From CAZYMI01 sp964648505 (GTDB taxonomy: Bacteria; Pseudomonadota; Alphaproteobacteria; Micavibrionales; Micavibrionaceae): a DNA stretch of 33,884 bases. A program made the translations under genes and the position numbers. Below the pieces are notes generated by a model. That model was not told the DNA's origin and ran no database searches. It saw only the letters and a program-made list of their open reading frames with translations. The stretch lies in the NCBI GenBank assembly GCA_964648505.1, contig CAZYMI010000020.1:1-33884 (forward strand), read 5' to 3'. Shown here one piece after another: positions 16,007 through 23,942 of this stretch. Within the stretch, counting starts at the first letter, position 1. Each line of letters begins with the position of its first letter.

Positions 16007-16611
16007 TGGCGCGTAAATTTTCTGGTGCATCGTTATTGCTGGCAACGCATAACGAAGGAAAAGCGCAGGAAATACAAGCGGTCTTTATGCCGATGAATAT
16101 TACAATAAAAACACTTGCTGATTTTGATTTGCCAGTCCCCGAGGAAACAGGCGTAACATTTCTAGAGAATGCAAAAATAAAAGCGCAGGCAGCAGCAATC
16201 GTATCAGGCATTCCGGCACTTGCAGATGATAGCGGGTTTTGTGTGCGTGCTCTTGGTGACGCACCGGGCGTATATTCAGCCGATTGGGCGCAGCAGGCAG
16301 ACGGCACACGAAGCTACTTAAAAGCGATGGAAAAGATTAACGCGTTACTGTCGGCCCATCATGATAAGCAGGCTTTTTTTGCTGCAACGCTGGTGCTTGC
16401 CTGGCCGGATGGCCACTGCGAAGTTGCAGAAGGGCGCGTGAAAGGCCACTTTGTTTTTCCACCCTGTGGCGATCATGGTTTTGGCTATGATCCTTGTTTT
16501 ATTCCTGAAGGCCAGACTCAAACTTTTGCTCAGCTTGGTCTTGATTTTAAAAAAAATATCTCTCACAGGGCGCGCGCACTTGAAGCGCTTTTAAACCAAT
16601 GCTTCCGATAG
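16006..16611 (+). CDS. rdgB: Non-canonical purine NTP pyrophosphatase (RdgB/HAM1)
   Basis: 201 residues from the ATG at 16006; a TTG one codon earlier is a possible but less likely start. Family motifs are the N-terminal LLLATHNEGKAQEIQAVF, the ADDSGFCVRALGDAPGVYSA loop with the catalytic aspartate, FGYDPCFIPEGQTQTFAQLG, and the C-terminal ISHRARAL. It hydrolyses dITP, ITP and XTP to monophosphates and keeps deaminated purines out of nucleic acids. It overlaps hemW by 13 nt. The arrangement rph-rdgB-hemW is common in alphaproteobacteria. Confidence 0.97.
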   Translation: MARKFSGASLLLATHNEGKAQEIQAVFMPMNITIKTLADFDLPVPEETGVTFLENAKIKAQAAAIVSGIPALADDSGFCVRALGDAPGVYSADWAQQADGTRSYLKAMEKINALLSAHHDKQAFFAATLVLAWPDGHCEVAEGRVKGHFVFPPCGDHGFGYDPCFIPEGQTQTFAQLGLDFKKNISHRARALEALLNQCFR

Positions 16612-17747
16612 CCGTTTATGTCCATTGGCCTTTTTGTGCCAGTAAGTGTCCTTATTGTGACTTTAACTCTCATGTTCATGAAACAATCGACCAGTCAGCA
16701 TGGGTGCGCGGCTATGAAAAAGAAATTGAGACAATGGCGCGGCAAACGCCAGACAGATTAGTGACATCAATTTTTTTTGGCGGCGGAACGCCATCGCTAA
16801 TGGATGCAAAAACAGTCGAATCTGTTTTAAAAGCCATTTCACAAAACTGGACTGTGGATAAAAATGTTGAAATCACCTTAGAAGCTAATCCAAACAGTGT
16901 TGAAGCCAATAAATTTAAAGCTTTTTTTGAATCAGGTATTAATCGTGTTTCTATTGGTATTCAGGCGCTCAATGATAATGATTTAAAATTTCTTGGGCGC
17001 AAGCATGATACAAAAGAAAGTCAACAAGCACTTGAAATTGCAGCAAGAACATTTGATCGCTATTCTTTTGATTTAATCTATGCAAGGCCAAAACAAACCC
17101 TTGAAGCGTGGGAAAAGGAACTGGACCAAGCATTGTCATTTGGCACAGATCATTTATCTTTGTATCAACTTACAATTGAACCGCAGACGCCATTTTATAC
17201 AGCCTATGCGCGTGGCGAATTTGTTATGCCCCCTGACGATCTGTCTGCAGATTTTTATGATTTGACGCAAGTAAAGCTGGCCGCATGCGGGCTTTTGCCT
17301 TACGAGGTTTCAAACTATGCCAAACCGGGGCAGGAAAGCCGTCATAATCTTACCTATTGGAGATATGGGGATTATGTAGGCATTGGGCCCGGTGCGCACG
17401 GAAGACTGACAATAAAAGGCGAGAAGCGGGCGACAAGGGCGCATCGCGCTCCCGATATATGGCTTAAAAAAGTAGAGGAGTTTGGTCATGGCCATCATGA
17501 GCCCGAGATTTTAACCCCCCTGCAACGTGCTTCAGAGGCCGTATTGATGGGATTGCGCCTTACAGAAGGGGTGCCGTTTGAAAGAATTTCAGGTGAAGCG
17601 GGGAAAAAATGGCAAGAAGTGATAGACATGCCGCGCTTTGAAGCGGCTATTAAAGAAGGCCTGTTGGAAGTAACAGACACAGAAATGCTAGCAACAAAGT
17701 CAGGCCGGTTGCGACTTAACCACCTTGTAGCACATGTGATGCGTTAA
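16599..17747 (+). CDS. hemW: Radical SAM heme chaperone HemW
   Basis: 382 residues. The N-terminal cluster motif C13-A-S-K-C17-P-Y-C20 binds a 4Fe-4S centre for S-adenosylmethionine chemistry. The FFGGGTPSLM, ITLEANPNSVE and INRVSIGIQALND motifs are conserved, and RHNLTYWRYGDYVGIGPGAH is the HemW-specific H-N-x-x-Y-W element. HemW was long annotated as an oxygen-independent coproporphyrinogen oxidase but is a heme-binding protein that delivers heme to respiratory enzymes. It lacks the extra N-terminal residues of true HemN. Its stop shares the TTAA at 17744-17747 with the convergent exported-protein gene. Confidence 0.95.
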   Translation: MLPIAVYVHWPFCASKCPYCDFNSHVHETIDQSAWVRGYEKEIETMARQTPDRLVTSIFFGGGTPSLMDAKTVESVLKAISQNWTVDKNVEITLEANPNSVEANKFKAFFESGINRVSIGIQALNDNDLKFLGRKHDTKESQQALEIAARTFDRYSFDLIYARPKQTLEAWEKELDQALSFGTDHLSLYQLTIEPQTPFYTAYARGEFVMPPDDLSADFYDLTQVKLAACGLLPYEVSNYAKPGQESRHNLTYWRYGDYVGIGPGAHGRLTIKGEKRATRAHRAPDIWLKKVEEFGHGHHEPEILTPLQRASEAVLMGLRLTEGVPFERISGEAGKKWQEVIDMPRFEAAIKEGLLEVTDTEMLATKSGRLRLNHLVAHVMR

Positions 17748-19288
17748 GGGGCTCCACCACCCGTCAGAACCGAAAAGTCGGCGCCGTTTACAAGTGTTTG
17801 CCCTTGTTCATTGATTTGAATGTCATAGGTGCGATCACCATTTGCATCTTGCTGACCCATCGCTTGTAAAACAGTCAGTGATTTAAGAGCCTTTTCCAGA
17901 TTTTGCTGATCGGCAGCTGTTGTGGCTTTGGCTTTACCAGCTTTCAGTTTTGCTAAAACGCCGTCCAGACCCGTAACGCGGCCTAGCATTTTTCCTGTAA
18001 CGCCCTTTGCGGCGTTCGCATTTGTAATAAAATTCCCTGTTAATTTGCCTGAATATTCAGCGCTTTGAATACTGAAATCATTAATATCAAGCCCCGTTGA
18101 TGCTTTGGTTAAAATGCCGGGCAGGGTCATCATTGCTTGAAGGCCCGCAACAGATGCTGCATCCGGGCTGGCACTGGTTGATTCCAGCACTTGCTGGCCG
18201 AGTGCAGTCAATTCCTGAAGCGGCAGGTTTTTTAAACGCATATCAATATTGATCGCTTGCGGATTGCTGATGCCGTATAGGTCAACTGTGCTTGGGGCGG
18301 TAAAGCCATTAAGAGAGGCACGGAAAGCAAGGCCCGCAGAATTTGTTTTAAGCCCTGTCATATCCCACCCGAAACCAATTTTTCCGAGTGTAAATTTCTC
18401 AGGTGCCCCTGTCTGTTTATTCTTTTTTGATCCTGAAATATCAGTAATTTCAAATTGCGTTGTAAAACCTGACGAAGATTTTGTCAGCGCGTCTGTCACC
18501 GTTTTGTAAAGTGCCATACCATGTTGGGGTGAAACGCCTGCTTTACCTGTTAAAGCATTTTGTGATTCTGCAAGCGCTGTAAACTTATCTTGAAATGCTT
18601 TCTGCGCTTGAAAATCAAGATCAGAATAAGTGACATCTGCTCGGACGCCACCAATTGTAAATGAACCTTCACCCTCTGGCCCGGTAAAGGTTAGATTGCG
18701 CATGGTGGCAGTCGCCGGGCCCGAAAAAAGATTATTAGGGCCTTTTGAAAAGTTTTGATTAACATCTAAAGAAGCAATCTTCATCACGCCTTTATTTGCA
18801 GATGATGTGAGCGTGATGTCTGATAAGGCCCCTTTAAAGACAACAAAATTCTGAGCCCCTTCATCAAATACACCTGATGTCGATTGTTTTGGAATAGAGA
18901 TTGTATACTGGGTTGGCGCCTCTCCGGGTTTTTCACCTTTTTTTGTCACCATAAAAGGTGTTGGAATGGACATGGTTAAATTCCACTGGCCCGCATTTGT
19001 ACTGGGAATGGCATTGAATGAATAAACCCCCATATCAATCACCGTGCCGGAATCATCACGAAAGCTAAGGTGAGGGGTTTTAAAAGCGATATAGCTTTCT
19101 TTGTTTTCGGCTGTAAAGTTTCCCTTAGATGTGACGTTCATGCCCTGGGCTTTGTAACTGGTCACAATGTGATTAAAGTAAGCTTCCATAACTGTTTTAA
19201 ATTTTGTTGTATCAGCTTGACTGACAGCCGCATGTGCAGGGGTGCTCATTAAAAGTAAGCTCAAAACAAACAATGAAAGAATGCGCAT
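17744..19288 (-). CDS. Large exported protein of unknown function
   Basis: 514 residues from the ATG at 19288, chosen because it opens a clear Sec signal peptide (MRILSLFVLSLLLMSTPAHA, cleavage near AHA/AVS) and has AGG about 9 nt upstream; the frame is open to 19381 but that extension has no family features. The mature protein is a long beta-rich sequence with repeated amphipathic strands, no cysteines in the mature part, and an alanine/lysine-rich segment near 460-490. It vaguely resembles periplasmic DUF945/DUF2125-type proteins, but I cannot assign it with confidence. It is monocistronic and converges on hemW with shared stop codons. Confidence 0.75.
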   Translation of the reverse strand: MRILSLFVLSLLLMSTPAHAAVSQADTTKFKTVMEAYFNHIVTSYKAQGMNVTSKGNFTAENKESYIAFKTPHLSFRDDSGTVIDMGVYSFNAIPSTNAGQWNLTMSIPTPFMVTKKGEKPGEAPTQYTISIPKQSTSGVFDEGAQNFVVFKGALSDITLTSSANKGVMKIASLDVNQNFSKGPNNLFSGPATATMRNLTFTGPEGEGSFTIGGVRADVTYSDLDFQAQKAFQDKFTALAESQNALTGKAGVSPQHGMALYKTVTDALTKSSSGFTTQFEITDISGSKKNKQTGAPEKFTLGKIGFGWDMTGLKTNSAGLAFRASLNGFTAPSTVDLYGISNPQAINIDMRLKNLPLQELTALGQQVLESTSASPDAASVAGLQAMMTLPGILTKASTGLDINDFSIQSAEYSGKLTGNFITNANAAKGVTGKMLGRVTGLDGVLAKLKAGKAKATTAADQQNLEKALKSLTVLQAMGQQDANGDRTYDIQINEQGQTLVNGADFSVLTGGGAP

Positions 19289-19430
19289 TTTCAAACCTGT
19301 GTAAAACATTGCTAGGGCCATAAATCTAACATGAGAAAAGCTAAAAATAAATGAAAATGCCCCTTTTAGACGGTTGGACAATCCTAGCCTTTCCGTTTAT
19401 ATGTAAGGGCCATTTTTCTGAGGATTATTA

Positions 19431-20714
19431 ATGAGTATTTTAACGTCTATTCCCAAACAGTTCACCCTTTCTCAAGAAGGGATGATTTTGTGGCAGCCAG
19501 ATATGACCAATCCCCTTCCTGGAGACCCTGTTGCAAAACTCTCAAAAGGTGAATTTGCACTCGCGCCTTCAATTGAAGTTCTGGAGGCTGATGATAAAGA
19601 TGCCGTCTGCGCTTTTCTCAAAAGCTGGATGATGAATCATATTGCCACCACCCTTGAGCCGCTTGTTCGTTTAATGACAGAAGAAGAAGGTGTGTCTGAC
19701 AGCGTTAAAACAATTTGCGCTAAACTCTTTCATAATCTTGGTATTATGCCCCGTCATGATCTTGAGGATCAGATTGCAGCGCTCGACCCCGAGGGGAGAA
19801 AGAAGCTGCGTGACCGCAAAGTAAGGCTTGGGCCTATTCTTGTTTTTCTACCTGATCTTAACAAGCCGGCGGCTGTGCGTATGCGCGCGCTGTTGTGGTC
19901 GCTTTATCATGGGCGTTCATTACCGGCGCCTTTGCCAAAAGATGGCGTTGTATCTTTCCCAGTTGATCCTTTGAGTGTGGATCCGGATTTTCAGCGTGCA
20001 ATTGGTTATCCTGTTTATGGCCCGCGCATGGTCAGAATTGATATGCTCGACCGAGTCATATCAGCAGTCTATGACAACGCTAAAGACGGCCAGTTTCAGG
20101 CCCAGCACCAAATGGCAGAATGGATGGGATGTAAAATCCCCGATTTATATGCCGTGCTTGAAGCGATGGGCCATGTGAAAGTGAATGACCCTGCCGAACA
20201 AAAAGCGCTTGAACTGACCCGCCAGCAGCCAAGTGATGGGCTTGAAGAGACATCCCAAACAATAACTCAGATATCAACAACTCAGATATCATCTGAAGCG
20301 GGTATAGATACGCCACCAGAAATGGCTGTGCTTGAAGCTTTGTCCGCCGAAACGGTTGTAACAGAAACTCCAACGAATGTGGTAGCGACGGTAAAGCCAG
20401 AACTTGCAACATTTCGTTTGCGCCGTTCTCGCCCATCAGTGCAAAGGCCCCCGCGTGAGAAACAAAAATTTGATCCTAGCACGAATAAAGACAAACCAGT
20501 CTGGAAAGATAAAAATAAAGCACACAGTGAAAAAGAGGGGGATAAAAAAGATTTCAAAAAAGATTTTAAAAAAGATCGTCCTCATAAAAATTCAGGCAAA
20601 CATTCAGGTAAGCATGATCGTGATGTTCGGGAAGACCGTGTTATTTCTGCCCATGCGCCAGTCAGGGATGATGATTCGCCCTTTTCTGTGTTGCAAAACT
20701 TAAAACTGAAATGA
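19431..20714 (+). CDS. Stand-alone C-terminal region of an alphaproteobacterial Suv3-like helicase
   Basis: 427 residues. The first 255 match, in order, the region that follows the ATPase domains of the alphaproteobacterial Suv3/MgpS-type helicase: FTLSQEGMILWQPD, an L-x-R/K-R-x-V-R-L/F-G segment (KLRDRKVRLGPILVFLPDLN), KPAAVRMRALLWSLYHG, and PRMVRIDMLDRVISAVYDNA followed by AEWMGCKIPDLYAVLEAMGH. No Walker A, DEAD-like or helicase motif VI is present. After a Thr/Ser/Gln-rich linker the last 80 residues are strongly basic with K-D-F-K-K-D repeats, suited to RNA or DNA binding. A GAGGATT ribosome binding site precedes the ATG, so this is an intact gene rather than a cut one. It overlaps the following peroxidase frame. 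Homology is my recognition from memory. Confidence 0.7.
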   Translation: MSILTSIPKQFTLSQEGMILWQPDMTNPLPGDPVAKLSKGEFALAPSIEVLEADDKDAVCAFLKSWMMNHIATTLEPLVRLMTEEEGVSDSVKTICAKLFHNLGIMPRHDLEDQIAALDPEGRKKLRDRKVRLGPILVFLPDLNKPAAVRMRALLWSLYHGRSLPAPLPKDGVVSFPVDPLSVDPDFQRAIGYPVYGPRMVRIDMLDRVISAVYDNAKDGQFQAQHQMAEWMGCKIPDLYAVLEAMGHVKVNDPAEQKALELTRQQPSDGLEETSQTITQISTTQISSEAGIDTPPEMAVLEALSAETVVTETPTNVVATVKPELATFRLRRSRPSVQRPPREKQKFDPSTNKDKPVWKDKNKAHSEKEGDKKDFKKDFKKDRPHKNSGKHSGKHDRDVREDRVISAHAPVRDDDSPFSVLQNLKLK

Positions 20715-20749
20715 AATTATATTTAAATGCGATCCTCATAGGAGTTTCT

Positions 20750-21280
20750 ATGTTCGGCCTTTTTAAATCAAGTAAAGTATGTGCGTCAGAAAAATCAGCC
20801 TATGATTTTTCCTTCCTCTCAATTGAAGGGGAACCGATGCCGCTTTCAGATTATAAAGGAAAAGTGCTTTTGGTTGTAAATACAGCCTCCAAATGCGGAT
20901 TTACTAAGCAATATGACGATCTTGAAAATTTATATGAAGCGTATAAAGAACAAGGGTTGGTTGTAATCGGCGTACCATCAAATGATTTTGGCGCGCAGGA
21001 ACCCGGCACGGAAGCAGAAATCAAACAATTTTGTGCCATAAATTTTAATGTGCAATTCCCCCTCACCGAAAAAGCAATTGTCTCAGGCGATGAAGCGCAC
21101 CCATTTTATAAATGGGCGGCAGATCAAAATGTGGGCGGCATCGTTGCATCCAAACCACGCTGGAACTTTCATAAATATCTCATCAACCGCGAAGGTAAGT
21201 TAGTGGATAGCTTTGTGTCCACCACCACGCCTTTGGATGACAGCGTGCAAAAAGCAGTAAAAGCAGCGCTTGGGAATTAA
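20750..21280 (+). CDS. Glutathione peroxidase-family thiol peroxidase
   Basis: 176 residues from the ATG at 20750, preceded by a strong AGGAG at 5-nt spacing. An upstream in-frame ATG at 20711 overlaps the previous stop (ATGA) and would give a 189-residue form with a possible signal peptide, so either start may be used. The catalytic tetrad is visible: C49 in NTASKCGFTKQY, Q83 in NDFGAQEPG, and W138-N139 in PRWNFHKYLI. The peroxidatic residue is cysteine, not selenocysteine, as is normal in bacteria; such enzymes reduce hydroperoxides, often with thioredoxin. It shares an operon with the Suv3 C-terminal-like gene. Confidence 0.93.
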   Translation: MFGLFKSSKVCASEKSAYDFSFLSIEGEPMPLSDYKGKVLLVVNTASKCGFTKQYDDLENLYEAYKEQGLVVIGVPSNDFGAQEPGTEAEIKQFCAINFNVQFPLTEKAIVSGDEAHPFYKWAADQNVGGIVASKPRWNFHKYLINREGKLVDSFVSTTTPLDDSVQKAVKAALGN

Positions 21281-21308
21281 TTTCTAATAATTATGAAATT
21301 TTAACTTT

Positions 21309-21343
21309 TTGTTTACGACTTGCAATGTATTATAATCATACAT
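21309..21343 (+). promoter_or_regulatory. Promoter and inverted-repeat operator of the TA-like module
   Basis: TTGTTT (21309-21314), a 16-bp spacer and a perfect TATAAT (21331-21336) form a good sigma-70 promoter. The -10 box lies inside an inverted repeat ATGTAT (21325-21330)-N7-ATACAT (21338-21343), the right place for an autoregulating antitoxin. The start codon follows about 20 nt later with AAAGGG upstream. Confidence 0.6.
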
Positions 21344-21356
21344 ATAAAGGGTGAGT

Positions 21357-21707
21357 ATGGTTCGTAAAACACCCAGAAGCACTGTGATTCCTATGCCCCT
21401 GCGACCCGCGCAGCTAATGGGATTGATCAGGTCTTTAGCAAAGGAAAGGCAGGTTTTCTTCTCTAAGCATGCATTTGAACGGCAAGAAGAAAGATCATGC
21501 ATTAACGAAATTACCCAAGCTGATGTTTTTAGAGTTCTTGAGCTGGGTAGTATGGAAGGTGTTCCAATACAGGGAGCCAAGAAGAACGAGTGGAAAGCAA
21601 CTATTGTTTTTCGACCTAAAGGATCAAGAGGCATAGGCGTTGCAACAGTGCTGGTGGATAACTTGCAGAAGCTTCTAGTAACAACTGTTATGTGGAGAGA
21701 TAGATGA
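21357..21707 (+). CDS. DUF4258-type putative toxin
   Basis: 116 residues from ATG 21357 with AAAGGG upstream; a GTG at 21351 is an alternative. The family signature FFSKHAFERQEERSCINEIT (H38, R42, E44, E45, R46) is followed by an alpha/beta RNase-like core ending in a strand with VATVLVDNLQKLLVTTVMW. DUF4258 proteins share the RelE/BrnT/MqsR-like fold and are often toxins of type II pairs. A basic N-terminal extension of about 30 residues is longer than the core family. The stop overlaps the next ATG by 4 nt. Composition is more AT-rich than neighbouring housekeeping genes, in keeping with transfer. Ribonuclease activity is inferred. Confidence 0.72.
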   Translation: MVRKTPRSTVIPMPLRPAQLMGLIRSLAKERQVFFSKHAFERQEERSCINEITQADVFRVLELGSMEGVPIQGAKKNEWKATIVFRPKGSRGIGVATVLVDNLQKLLVTTVMWRDR

Positions 21708-22165
21708 AAAATAATAAACAGCCTTTTCAGTATTGGCAAAGTGGTCTTGATTATATTTACCTTCTTAATGGAGTTGAGTGGTATGAGCATAACAATGAGC
21801 TATTTTATAAAATTCAAGAAATTGACAGCTTGCATGAATTAATTGCTCAATCAATAATTCAAAGTTCCAATCCTATCAGGGGAATGGAGTTAAGGTTTTT
21901 AAGATCTTTATTGGGGTTGTCTCAAGCTTCTCTAGGGGCGCACATGGGAAGAAAAAGAGACGTGGTTGCAAAAGCTGAAGCAAAATCCCATGAAAAAGTG
22001 AATGGCGCTATAGATCGATTGATAAGATTTATATATGCAGGCACAAAATCAAATCCAAGAGAAATCAAAAGAATGATTGATTTAATGGATGATATAGCAG
22101 AAGAAGAATATCAGCATGAGATTAATTTAAATTATAAGAATGGATGGAATGCAGAGGTAGCTTAG
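21704..22165 (+). CDS. HTH (XRE-type) putative antitoxin
   Basis: 153 residues. The N-terminal part (QYWQSGLDYIYLLNGVEWYE) matches the antitoxins usually found behind DUF4258 toxins, which begin with a short Y-x-x-x-G-L-x-x-V/I-x-L-x-N-G motif. It is followed by a helix-turn-helix at about 62-95 (MELRFLRSLLGLSQASLGAH), then a helical C-terminus of the type seen in these regulators (AIDRLIRFIY). It probably binds the inverted repeat at 21325-21343 and neutralises the toxin. Toxin-first order is reversed relative to classic RelBE but normal for MqsRA/HigBA. It converges on ispB with a 4-nt gap. Confidence 0.75.
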   Translation: MKNNKQPFQYWQSGLDYIYLLNGVEWYEHNNELFYKIQEIDSLHELIAQSIIQSSNPIRGMELRFLRSLLGLSQASLGAHMGRKRDVVAKAEAKSHEKVNGAIDRLIRFIYAGTKSNPREIKRMIDLMDDIAEEEYQHEINLNYKNGWNAEVA

Positions 22166-22169
22166 TTAA

Positions 22170-23177
22170 TTAAGCGCCGCGGGTGACCGTATAATCCGCA
22201 ATCTCAATCAGTAGGGTTTTAAGTTCACTGTTAGGTAGTGGCGCAAGGGCATCTGCGGCTTGGCGTGCGTAGTTTGTGGCGACATCAAGCGCGCGCGTGA
22301 GTGCGCCGTGCTGCTGCATTAATTTTTTGGCATGGGCTAAATCGCTCTCCCGAATATCGTGCTCAACCAACGTGCGCTGCCAAAATAACTTGTCTTCAGC
22401 TGTCGCTTTTTCAAGCGCAAAAATAACAGGTGCGGTCATTTTTCCTTCGCGGAAATCATCACCCACAGTTTTGCCAAGCTTTGCCTGTTCGCCTGTATAA
22501 TCCAAAACATCATCTGCGATTTGAAAGGCGAGGCCTAAATAAGTACCGTAATCGCGTAAGGCTTTCTGCATATCTAGGCCTGCGCTTGCAATCACGGGGC
22601 CTATTTCGGTTGCGGCTGCAAACAAGGCAGCAGTTTTGGCGTTAATGACACTTAAATATTGGTCCCATGTGGTTGCGAGGTTGCTCGCGACTTGCAGCTG
22701 CATAACTTCACCTTCTGAAATGGTGGCAGAAGCGTTCGATAAAATGCGCAGCACATCAAGCGATCCATCCGCCACCATTAACTGAAACGCGCGGGAGAAT
22801 AAAAAGTCACCCACAAGCACGCTTGCTTGGTTGCCGAATGTTTCATTCGCCGATGGTTTGCCGCGACGTTCCACACTTTCATCAACCACATCATCATGCA
22901 AAAGCGTTGCGGTATGAATAAACTCCACAGATGCCGCAAGCGCAAAGGGGCGTGTTGTGGTGGTATCAAAAAGCCGCGTTGCGGCTAAAGTTAGAAGCGG
23001 ACGAATGCGTTTGCCGCCAGCCGATATCAGATATCCGGCCAGTTGCGGGATGAGCGGCACGCTCGAATCCATATGGGTGAGGATCAAACGGTTGACATGA
23101 TCCATATCCCCCGACAAAAGATCATTGAGACGCGTGAGCGGATCGGGCAGAGTAGGTTTTAATGCAAGCTGTACCAT
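22170..23177 (-). CDS. ispB: Polyprenyl (octaprenyl/decaprenyl-type) diphosphate synthase
   Basis: 335 residues. The first aspartate-rich motif D95-D-V-V-D-E and the second D222-D-V-L-D that bind Mg2+ and the allylic substrate are intact, as is the GGKRIRPLLTLAA segment for isopentenyl diphosphate. The residues upstream of the first motif are small/medium (HTATLLH), in keeping with a long-chain synthase that supplies the ubiquinone side chain; chain length cannot be read from sequence alone. The ATG has no Shine-Dalgarno and lies 6 nt from a -10 box. It is divergent from the trmN6-like gene, a common alphaproteobacterial arrangement. Confidence 0.95.
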   Translation of the reverse strand: MVQLALKPTLPDPLTRLNDLLSGDMDHVNRLILTHMDSSVPLIPQLAGYLISAGGKRIRPLLTLAATRLFDTTTTRPFALAASVEFIHTATLLHDDVVDESVERRGKPSANETFGNQASVLVGDFLFSRAFQLMVADGSLDVLRILSNASATISEGEVMQLQVASNLATTWDQYLSVINAKTAALFAAATEIGPVIASAGLDMQKALRDYGTYLGLAFQIADDVLDYTGEQAKLGKTVGDDFREGKMTAPVIFALEKATAEDKLFWQRTLVEHDIRESDLAHAKKLMQQHGALTRALDVATNYARQAADALAPLPNSELKTLLIEIADYTVTRGA

Positions 23178-23183
23178 AAGCGA

Positions 23184-23212
23184 TAAATAGCGCGAGACGC
23201 GTTAGGCGACAA
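23184..23212 (-). promoter_or_regulatory. Candidate ispB promoter abutting the start codon
   Basis: Leftward TTGTCG (23212-23207), a 17-bp spacer and TATTTA (23189-23184) are followed by only TCGCTT before the ispB ATG (23177). The transcript would start at the ATG. The same 10-mer TCGCTTATGG occurs at the start of the unknown 338-aa gene. Confidence 0.45.
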
Positions 23213-23219
23213 GAGATAT

Positions 23220-23942
23220 ATGATACAAATACACGTACTCGATCATAAAGTCAGGCTTTTACAGCCAGAAAAAGGGGGGTTTCGTACTTCGCTTGATTCT
23301 GTACTGGTGGCGGCCACTTGCAAAGCGCAAGCGGGTGAGAGTGTGCTTGATGCCGGATGCGGCGTGGGGGGCGCTGGGTTTTGCATGCTGTGGCGCGTGC
23401 CCGATGCGCAGCTGACGGGTGTTGATATTCAGGCAGATATGATTGCGCTTGCACAAAAAAACGCAGAAATGAATGCGCGGCATGCAGAATTTATGGCAGC
23501 TGATATCCGTGATTTTGTAGCCGAGCATGAGCGCGTGTTTGACCATGTGATGTGTAATCCACCTTATCTGGAAGCGGGCACATACACACCTTCACTGAAC
23601 GATCAAAAAGCACCAGCGATGGGCCACACGGGCACAGATATGACGCTCGATGATTGGGTAACAGGTGCGCACCGTGCGCTTAAATCAAATGGCACGCTGA
23701 CGCTTATTCACCGCGCGGAATATTTGGATAAAATTTTGCAGGCACTCGGGCGGAAATTTGGCGCAACAGAAATATTTTTATTTTATTCTTATGCGGGGGA
23801 TACAGCAAACCGCGTGATTGTGCGCACCATTAAAGACCGCCGCTCGCCTGCTATTATTCACGCGCCCATTGTGCTGCATGAAGCAGATGGCACCTACACG
23901 CAAGCGGCAGACGCGATATTGCGGGATGGGAAAGCGCTTTAA
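23220..23942 (+). CDS. TrmN6-like N6-adenine methyltransferase
   Basis: 240 residues with a Rossmann methyltransferase fold. SAM-binding motif I is LDAGCGVGGAG at 43-53, motif II ends GVDIQ near 67-71, and the catalytic N113-P-P-Y sits in HVMCNPPYLEAG. Together with the N-terminal KGGFRTSLDSVLVAA and the small size, this points to the tRNA1(Val) A37 N6-methyltransferase family (TrmN6/YfiC). The rRNA/HemK release-factor methyltransferases share NPPY but are longer. It is divergent from ispB and shares a TTAA double stop with the convergent glyS. Confidence 0.87.
   Translation: MIQIHVLDHKVRLLQPEKGGFRTSLDSVLVAATCKAQAGESVLDAGCGVGGAGFCMLWRVPDAQLTGVDIQADMIALAQKNAEMNARHAEFMAADIRDFVAEHERVFDHVMCNPPYLEAGTYTPSLNDQKAPAMGHTGTDMTLDDWVTGAHRALKSNGTLTLIHRAEYLDKILQALGRKFGATEIFLFYSYAGDTANRVIVRTIKDRRSPAIIHAPIVLHEADGTYTQAADAILRDGKAL

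Noticed and set aside
21284..21790. 168-residue leftward frame opposite the TA-like module
   Set aside because: The rightward frames show DUF4258 and HTH features with promoter and ribosome binding sites; the leftward frame has no recognisable domain and is a shadow.
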